A DNA stretch of 6,367 nt. Origin: Anaerolineae bacterium. GTDB taxonomy: Bacteria; Chloroflexota; Anaerolineae; E26-bin7. Shown in pieces: positions 1-4,345 of this stretch. The notes under the pieces are model-generated. The model ran no database searches. It was not told the DNA's origin and saw only the letters and a program-made list of their open reading frames with translations. The stretch is taken from the NCBI GenBank assembly GCA_029933115.1, contig JAOZOT010000208.1, positions 1 through 6,367 of the forward strand. The letters are read 5' to 3'. Position 1 is the first letter of the stretch. Each line of letters begins with the position of its first letter. The position numbers and the translations under genes were made by a program.

Positions 1-2
1 CC

Positions 3-251
3 TTCCTGGCCTTGGGACTGTTGAACGCCGTGTTTTTCCTGTCGCTATCGCGCCCGCATTTTGTCCTGCGCGCTATTGGTATGGGCTTTGTGGCCAATGT
101 GTTAGTCGGCTTTATCCTCAGCCGCACTGTGATCTATTATTACAGCGTCTTCGGCTTGGTGGTGGGTGCCTTCGTCTTCGGGATGCTATCTACCTGGTAT
201 GCCTGGCGGGTCATGAATGAGCTAGATTACTACTATTATTCCGCCTATTGA
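3..251 (+). CDS. C-terminal end of a PelG-like exopolysaccharide exporter (partial)
   Basis: The frame is open from the left edge and ends at TGA 249-251, so only the last 82 residues are present; the TTG at 12 is not a credible start. Three hydrophobic segments are visible: FLALGLLNAVFFLSLS, a stretch around AIGMGFVANVLVGFILS, and VFGLVVGAFVFGMLSTWYAW. The tail is short and polar, NELDYYYYSAY. As I remember the family, the Pel exporter PelG (a MOP/Wzx-like flippase relative in the inner membrane) ends with a Gly/Tyr-rich last loop, a final helix and an L-[DE]-Y-Y tail, and this fragment fits. The DUF2194 protein downstream, related to the PelA deacetylase, supports a Pel-like locus. The PelG call is an inference from a short C-terminal fragment; another MOP-superfamily exporter is possible. 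Confidence 0.6.
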   Translation, partial: FLALGLLNAVFFLSLSRPHFVLRAIGMGFVANVLVGFILSRTVIYYYSVFGLVVGAFVFGMLSTWYAWRVMNELDYYYYSAY

Positions 252-255
252 TGTG

Positions 256-294
256 TTAGGACCTACCGCTCGCTCCGCTCGCGCTCGGTCCTAA
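256..294. repeat. Inverted repeat TTAGGACC / GGTCCTAA after the pelG-like gene
   Basis: TTAGGACC (256-263) is the exact reverse complement of GGTCCTAA (287-294), giving an 8-bp stem. The 23-base loop is made of repeated CGCTC/GCTCG units. It starts 5 bases after the stop at 249-251. There is no T-run after the right arm, so a classical intrinsic terminator is not supported. It could be a REP-like dispersed palindrome, a transcript-end stabiliser, or the scar of an insertion boundary. Confidence 0.5.
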
Positions 295-360
295 TGGGCA
301 GCGGCTCATAGCATTGTCGGGGTCTATTCAGCAAATGGCGCTATCAGGGAGTGTCCATTG

Positions 361-1395
361 ATGAGTACCGAAGGCAAACTGGCAATCTCTTCAAGAGTTG
401 GGGTAGATGTAGCCCCTGGCTCAGACCAGTCTATCGTTGAAATCAATCAGGCTTTTGCAGATCTGTACGAGGAGCGAAGACAAAGAGTAATTAGGTTGTT
501 CCGGCAGCTACCATCATTGGTGGAGGTTGTAGACAAGCTCGTACAAGGCAGAAGCTACCAAGCAGTTGTCCCGCCCGAAGTCTTCAAGCGCTTAAAGGCA
601 GGCACAGCAACGTGGGATCAGACTACAGAGGGATTCTTGGGAGCCATTATTCGTGACAGCGAAAGTGGGCAAATAATCTGCCACGTGAGACTTAAAGAAC
701 TCTCTCCTGATTTGCTATCTTCCATCAACCAACTGGCTGTTCAGCGCACCCTTGCCGAAATCGTTCAGAGGCTGGAGGTCATTGATCAGAAAATCACCAC
801 TGTTCTGGAAGGGCAACGCAACGACCGTTTAGCGATAGTTGAAAGTGGGATACACCTGTACCAGCAAGCTATCGCAGCTACGAATCTTGCCAACCGCCGC
901 CAGTTGCTCATAAGTGCGATTGACAAGCTCAATGAGGGCCGTCAGCGATTAGTGCGGTCCTTAGAAACTGATATTCAGTTCGTTGATAATATGCCTCGTG
1001 GTTTTTGGCAAATGGTTTTGCACTCACCTTTCCAAGATATCTCAAAGGAGGTTGAGCGTAAGGCGAGGCCTGTGGTAGATGCATTTCAAGCGGTTCTCAG
1101 AGCTTCTTATGCTCTTGCCTTAGCTTATGAAGCGTTGGGTGAACCGAAGTCGCTTCAAGCTTCTCTCCGACCATTGAGGGAGATCCTTTTGAGAGTTGGG
1201 ACAAAAGGGGAGGAAATCGCCCGCTGGCTTCCTTACAACGCTTCCGCTCCGCCAGAGGAACTATGGCATAGGAGCATGTTACAGCTTGCAGATGGCATTG
1301 CACATACAGATAGAGAGCTAGAGCAACTTGATTCGAAGACAATTGAGATCGTCTTTGATGGCGATGAAATGAGAGGTGGCGAAAATGCCCGATAG
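361..1395 (+). CDS. Uncharacterised 344-aa helical protein
   Basis: I do not recognise a named family. From ATG 361 the protein has 344 residues, with no signal peptide and no clear membrane segment, so it is probably cytoplasmic. Residues about 1-125 are mixed and contain a proline-rich turn (VVPPEVF). Residues about 127-160 (LAVQRTLAEIVQRLEVIDQKI region) look like an amphipathic coiled coil. The rest to about 285 is mostly helical, with Leu/Ala-rich stretches (RASYALALAYEAL). AGGGAG at 346-351 lies 9 bases before ATG 361; TTG 358 is the alternative start. The 3' end overlaps the next gene by 11 bases, so the pair is probably coupled. Sequence 961-1020 is about 35% GC by my count, far below the core genes (3241-3300 is about 72%), which suggests separate ancestry. 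The coding call is strong from length and translation quality; the function is unknown. Confidence 0.85.
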   Translation: MSTEGKLAISSRVGVDVAPGSDQSIVEINQAFADLYEERRQRVIRLFRQLPSLVEVVDKLVQGRSYQAVVPPEVFKRLKAGTATWDQTTEGFLGAIIRDSESGQIICHVRLKELSPDLLSSINQLAVQRTLAEIVQRLEVIDQKITTVLEGQRNDRLAIVESGIHLYQQAIAATNLANRRQLLISAIDKLNEGRQRLVRSLETDIQFVDNMPRGFWQMVLHSPFQDISKEVERKARPVVDAFQAVLRASYALALAYEALGEPKSLQASLRPLREILLRVGTKGEEIARWLPYNASAPPEELWHRSMLQLADGIAHTDRELEQLDSKTIEIVFDGDEMRGGENAR

Positions 1396-1570
1396 AACCT
1401 GCAAGAGCTGTGGTAGACCGCTGAAAGAAGAAGATGACGAGTATTGCCCGCACTGTACAGCCAAGCGTGCAGGAAGATTTAGGAAGGTTACAGGGGGGGC
1501 GGGCGCGGCAGTTCTAGCAATTATTGGCATACTCATCAAGATACTGACTGGCCGTCGTCGGGAGACTTGA
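1385..1570 (+). CDS. Small zinc-ribbon protein with one membrane helix (61 aa)
   Basis: The sequence shows two CxxC knuckles, CKSC (C6, C9) and CPHC (C21, C24), separated by an acidic linker. This is the treble-clef/zinc-ribbon pattern of many small prokaryotic proteins. After a basic stretch (KRAGRFRK) comes one hydrophobic segment at residues about 36-54 (GGAGAAVLAIIGILIKIL) and a basic end (TGRRRET). This predicts a tail-anchored protein with its zinc ribbon in the cytoplasm. ATG 1385 is chosen because AGAGG at 1371-1375 lies 9 bases upstream; GTG 1376 is possible but has no suitable site. It overlaps the 344-aa gene by 11 bases, so the two are likely translated together and may act as partners, for example with the ribbon recruiting the soluble protein to the membrane. 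That role is inference only. Confidence 0.8.
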   Translation: MPDRTCKSCGRPLKEEDDEYCPHCTAKRAGRFRKVTGGAGAAVLAIIGILIKILTGRRRET

Positions 1571-1613
1571 ACTCTGCCATTGACTTGATGGAAATACTTG
1601 CCAATGAACCGCC

Positions 1614-1768
1614 GCCCAACAAATCGCTGAAGCCGACCCGCTGATCGAGGATTTTATTGTCGCTTGTCTTGATTTTGAAGCGTTTCGGTTCATGGGTGGT
1701 GACATTGCGCAACCCGCGTGCGGCTTATGCACCATCCGTTATACGGACGCTTCGCCGCGCCGTTAGGC
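1614..1768. other. attC-like recombination site candidate between accessory genes
   Basis: The gap at 1571-1838 holds no credible gene but has an imperfect long palindrome. The left end GCCCAAC (1614-1620) fits the integron R'' consensus RYYYAAC, and the right end GTTAGGC (1762-1768) fits R' GTTRRRY; they pair with one G-T mismatch. Thirteen bases inward on each side a second pairing block occurs, GAAGC on the left (ending 1633) against GCTTC on the right (1749-1753), as expected for L''/L'. Inner segments also pair imperfectly (AAGCCG near 1630-1635 with CGGCTT near 1721-1726), and a small hairpin CCGT-tat-ACGG lies at 1736-1746. The span of 155 bases is a little long for attC. No integron integrase is in the window. 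The site is proposed from pattern only. Confidence 0.4.
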
Positions 1769-1821
1769 CACCGTTGTACCAGTTCCGCGAGCACGACATG
1801 AGTGATGACATATCTACTGAC

Positions 1822-1830
1822 AGGTGGGAG
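1822..1830 (+). promoter_or_regulatory. Ribosome binding site that sets the hicB-like start at ATG 1839
   Basis: AGGTGGGAG lies 8 bases upstream of ATG 1839. The in-frame GTG at 1824 falls inside this purine-rich stretch, so it is unlikely to be the start. Confidence 0.6.
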
Positions 1831-1838
1831 ATGAGAAG

Positions 1839-2177
1839 ATGAGCAAAGTGCTACAACTAACGGCTGTGATTGAGCGTGAAGGGGACGGCTACGTAGCTAC
1901 GTGTCAAGAGCTAGGCATTGTCAGTCAGGGTAGAACGGTCGAAGATGCCCGGCTGAATCTGGTTGAAGCCGTTGAGGGGTTTTTTGAAGTGGCGTCACCT
2001 TCAGAAATTCAGCGCAGGTTGAAGAAGAAAGAAACCTACGTCATGCCCATTATGCCGACCGTGCCTACCATCTCCGTCAAGCAAGTTGTGCCAGACTATA
2101 ACGAATTGAAGATGGGTACATTGTCAGGGATCATCAAGCAGTCTGGCTTGTCTCGTTCGCTGTTTGAAGCGGGATGA
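1839..2177 (+). CDS. hicB: HicB-like antitoxin fused in frame to an internally deleted HicA (112 aa)
   Basis: Residues about 1-60 match the compact HicB/UPF0150 fold: a first strand (LQLTAVIEREGDGYVATC), then a QELGIVSQGRTVEDARLNL stretch and a helix NLVEAVEGFFEVA. HicB antitoxins bind and block HicA mRNA interferases and repress their operon. The normal C-terminal DNA-binding segment is not obvious. From about residue 69 the protein instead reads like HicA: MPTVPTISVKQVV resembles the HicA start (MPxLPxISGKxxI), and VVPDYNELKMGTLSGIIKQS resembles its end (VVPxHKELKxGTLxxIIKQA). The middle of HicA, with the Gly-Ser-His active-site region, is absent. The antitoxin part may still be made. It lies 70 bases after the attC-like site, a typical cassette position for toxin-antitoxin genes. 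It could instead be a divergent HicB with an unusual tail, but the GTL...IIKQ match argues against that. Confidence 0.8.
   Translation: MSKVLQLTAVIEREGDGYVATCQELGIVSQGRTVEDARLNLVEAVEGFFEVASPSEIQRRLKKKETYVMPIMPTVPTISVKQVVPDYNELKMGTLSGIIKQSGLSRSLFEAG
2052..2177 (+). pseudogene. hicA: HicA toxin remnant lacking its catalytic middle
   Basis: ATG 2052 begins a stretch that looks like the first 13 or so residues of HicA (MPTVPTISVKQVV). At the Val-Val-Pro codons (2085-2093) it continues directly with the HicA C-terminal segment (NELKMGTLSGIIKQSGLS). HicA proteins are usually near 60-80 residues; here 41 remain, so about 30 residues are missing. The lost part carries the Gly-Ser-His motif needed for RNA cleavage, so a working toxin is not expected. 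The remnant is in frame with hicB, with no stop between. The alignment to HicA is from memory of family consensus. Confidence 0.55.
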
Positions 2178-2190
2178 TTGTTTGGCTGGC

Positions 2191-2228
2191 GAAGTTCGAC
2201 TTGCGGATCGACCTGCAAGTCGAACTTC
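2191..2228. repeat. Perfect 14-bp inverted repeat upstream of the membrane-protein gene
   Basis: GAAGTTCGACTTGC (2191-2204) and GCAAGTCGAACTTC (2215-2228) are exact reverse complements, separated by the 10-base loop GGATCGACCT. The element lies 13 bases after the hicB-like stop and ends 15 bases before the next ribosome binding site. It also contains the near-direct repeat TCGACTTGC / TCGACCTGC (2196-2204, 2208-2216). No T-run follows, so it is not a textbook terminator. It may be a dispersed REP-like element, a leader hairpin that attenuates read-through, or the right edge of the inserted segment. Confidence 0.85.
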
Positions 2229-2242
2229 ACTCCGTGTTTCCG

Positions 2243-2249
2243 AAAGGGG
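2243..2249 (+). promoter_or_regulatory. Ribosome binding site that sets the membrane-protein start at ATG 2255
   Basis: AAAGGGG lies 5 bases before ATG 2255. This favours ATG 2255 over the in-frame ATG 2174, which overlaps the hicB stop as ATGA but would add 27 residues largely encoded by the inverted repeat. Confidence 0.6.
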
Positions 2250-2254
2250 CTGCA

Positions 2255-4345
2255 ATGGTATCTGGTTACGTCCTCAGTTTGTTGGTTGCGGCGGCCAAAA
2301 CGGTGATCTGGTTCTGGGTCATCTTCATTGTATTGCCTCGCCAGATTTTCCCCGCCCCGCGTCAGGGAGAGAGCCGGTTGTGGGCCGATGTGGTACGTAT
2401 GGGTTTCTGGACCATCATCATCGTCCACGTCCTGGTTCTCATCGGCGTCTATGACCTCTTTTCCCTGATGGCCAGCTATGCCTTGCTTTATCTTCTCCTT
2501 TTGCTGTTGCGTCCCCAGGGCTTGCCTCTCACCGATGTGGAGCGTCTGTTCACCCGATTTGTGGTCTTTGGCCTGGACGCGCTGGAGCGACGGGTGAGCT
2601 ATGGGGAGCTGGCGCGGCGGCGATGGGACGGCTTCAAAGCCTGGGTTGGACGGCAGGTGCCCAGCCGTGAACAGATTCTGTGGGGGCTGACTCTGCTCTG
2701 GGTGTTGCTGGTCAGCGTCTATCTGCGTCTGTATGAGGCCCTGACTCACGCTGCCCTTACGCCGGTCTTTTATTCCCACCTGAAATGGCTCAAGGCCCTG
2801 ACCCGCAAGGAACTGTATGTGGACGGCATCTACCCCTACGGCGCTTTTACTTTGCTCAGTGCCCTGCAACAGTTCACCTTCCTGGATGAGGGGGTGCTAT
2901 TGCGGGTGGCTCAAGGGCTGGTTGGCGGACTGACGGTGGCGGCCGTATACTTTGCCCTGCGCCGCTTCTCTGGCCGGCGCGATGCGGCTCTGTTAGGAGC
3001 CTCGCTGTACGGGATTTTCGCCTTTGGCCAGATTCTACCCGGCTTGCCTCTCTATCCCAACGAGGCGCTGCCGCTGGAGATGGCTTTAGCCTTCCTGCTG
3101 CCCACCTGGGTCTTTCTGGCCCGCTACCTGGCCGAGCGGAAACCCGTGTGGCTGACTTTGGCTTTCCAGGGGACAGCGACGGTGTTCCTGATCCATCCTT
3201 TCGTCGGAGTGGTGGCTCTGGTGGGGTGGGTGCTGGCCATGCTGGCCGCCCTCATCTATGCCCGGTGGCGGGCCCAGGGTACGCCACAAATGGCCCTGGC
3301 TGCGGCCGGTGCAGTCATCTGCGGCAACATCTTCTACCTCGTCGGTCAGTTGGGAGGCAAGGAATGGGTCAAAGGCTCGCCGGCGCTGACCACTCAGATA
3401 TGGGGACGCTGGTTCGAGGAGGCGGCCAAACTGCCTCACGCCCTGGTGCCAGAAACGTTGTTGTTCTTCGTAGCTTTGGTTGTCACTCCGCTCCTCTTCT
3501 TCCCCAGCAGCGACGACGATGCACCAGAGCCACGACCCTTCGGTGAGATCAGGGCAAGGTACAGCACTCGTGCCGGACGTGTCACGCTGGCGTTGGTTTT
3601 GATCGTCGCTGCTTTCTTGTTCGAGGCCAGGCGCCTGGGATGGGCCGAGTTGTTCTCCCGTCGGCTGATGGCGGCAGTGACCTCTCTGTTAGCCTGTGCC
3701 GTTTTGGGGCTGGCCTATGGTATGATTGCCTCGTGGGTAGCTGCCCTGGGGCGACGCCTCGTGAGATTGCGGACTGCGGATTCCCAATCCACAGCCCGTG
3801 GTTATAGATCCGAAATCGGAAGCCTGGGGGTGACCATTGTCATTTTAGCTGCCCTGTTGATCGCCGGCCCGCGCTTGGTGGTCAAAGGTGCCTCCAAGGG
3901 GGAGTACGATGCCGTGGCTCTCAAAATCTACGACATCAAACAAGAGCACGTGGCCTACACCTGGACGATAGTGGGCACACCTGAGGTGTTGCCTCACATC
4001 CTGGGCCGGGGCTGGTATCTGAACGCCGACTATTTCCTGCAAACCTATTCGCCAGAAACGTACCGCTATGATCCCAAGCGGCCTGAACTCAGCGTGCCCA
4101 CAGAGCACGTATACATCGTGGTCGAAAAGAACGTGTACGCTGCCCCCTCCACGGCCAAAGAGTTGCTCAAGCGGGCGACGACGGAGCAGGCTCTGTGGGA
4201 TTGGTGTCGCACTTATGAGCGATGGAACGACAACATAAGTATCTACTACGAGGACAAAGATGTGGTCATATATCACATTCATCACCCGTTGCTACCGGCC
4301 GAGCCCGGCGTCGTGCCTGGCGTGAAGGAGCGAGGGTATGAATAG
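2255..4345 (+). CDS. Polytopic membrane protein, GT-C-like, of a Pel-like polysaccharide locus (696 aa)
   Basis: Hydrophobic segments suggest about 14 membrane helices: residues about 2-27, 51-66, 70-85, 141-160, 216-235, 243-261, 272-292, 297-314, 315-335, 345-365, 397-416, 442-457, 469-497 and 522-543. A soluble domain of about 150 residues (544-696), rich in Tyr and probably outside, follows. Between helices 4 and 5 the loop YSHLKWLKALTRKELY ... GIYPYG recalls GT-C glycosyltransferases, which use lipid-linked sugars and carry a His-containing first loop and a YPxG-type segment. The usual Asp before that His is not evident (PVFYSH), so enzymatic activity is uncertain. It overlaps the DUF2194 gene by 8 bases, so the two are translationally coupled and likely act on the same polymer. 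Other possibilities are a polymerase, a ligase or a non-catalytic scaffold. The coding call is very strong, the function weak. Confidence 0.9.
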   Translation: MVSGYVLSLLVAAAKTVIWFWVIFIVLPRQIFPAPRQGESRLWADVVRMGFWTIIIVHVLVLIGVYDLFSLMASYALLYLLLLLLRPQGLPLTDVERLFTRFVVFGLDALERRVSYGELARRRWDGFKAWVGRQVPSREQILWGLTLLWVLLVSVYLRLYEALTHAALTPVFYSHLKWLKALTRKELYVDGIYPYGAFTLLSALQQFTFLDEGVLLRVAQGLVGGLTVAAVYFALRRFSGRRDAALLGASLYGIFAFGQILPGLPLYPNEALPLEMALAFLLPTWVFLARYLAERKPVWLTLAFQGTATVFLIHPFVGVVALVGWVLAMLAALIYARWRAQGTPQMALAAAGAVICGNIFYLVGQLGGKEWVKGSPALTTQIWGRWFEEAAKLPHALVPETLLFFVALVVTPLLFFPSSDDDAPEPRPFGEIRARYSTRAGRVTLALVLIVAAFLFEARRLGWAELFSRRLMAAVTSLLACAVLGLAYGMIASWVAALGRRLVRLRTADSQSTARGYRSEIGSLGVTIVILAALLIAGPRLVVKGASKGEYDAVALKIYDIKQEHVAYTWTIVGTPEVLPHILGRGWYLNADYFLQTYSPETYRYDPKRPELSVPTEHVYIVVEKNVYAAPSTAKELLKRATTEQALWDWCRTYERWNDNISIYYEDKDVVIYHIHHPLLPAEPGVVPGVKERGYE
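3764..3826 (+). repeat. Short repeat-like insert within a loop of the membrane protein
   Basis: ATTGCGG (3766-3772) and ACTGCGG (3773-3779) are tandem near-copies, followed by ATT and the small inverted repeat GGATT-ccc-AATCC (3778-3790). The encoded residues, about 504-523 (RLRTADSQSTARGYRSEIGS), form a polar linker between predicted helices 13 and 14. This looks like a small repeat that entered in frame at a tolerant loop. It is suggestive, not proven. Confidence 0.35.
4324..4330 (+). promoter_or_regulatory. Ribosome binding site of the DUF2194 gene, inside the upstream gene
   Basis: GAAGGAG lies 7 bases before ATG 4338, within the last codons of the 696-aa gene. It fixes the start and the 8-base overlap and supports translational coupling. 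Confidence 0.75.

Noticed and set aside
1580..1608. TTGACT at 1580 as a promoter -35 box
   Set aside because: At a 17-base spacing the -10 position reads AATGAA, a poor match, so no promoter is called.
1657..1842. A 61-codon + strand frame across the gap before hicB
   Set aside because: It runs through the attC-like palindrome, has no ribosome binding site and has an Arg-rich translation with no family signal.
2174..2254. Longer start of the membrane protein at ATG 2174, overlapping the hicB stop as ATGA
   Set aside because: The extra 27 residues are mostly encoded by the perfect inverted repeat and are charged before the first helix. A good ribosome binding site (AAAGGGG, 2243-2249) serves ATG 2255.
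2096..2869. A 257-codon open frame on the - strand
   Set aside because: It lies opposite the well-formed membrane-protein gene, and its translation is Gln/Pro/His-rich and low in hydrophobic order, as expected of an antisense shadow.
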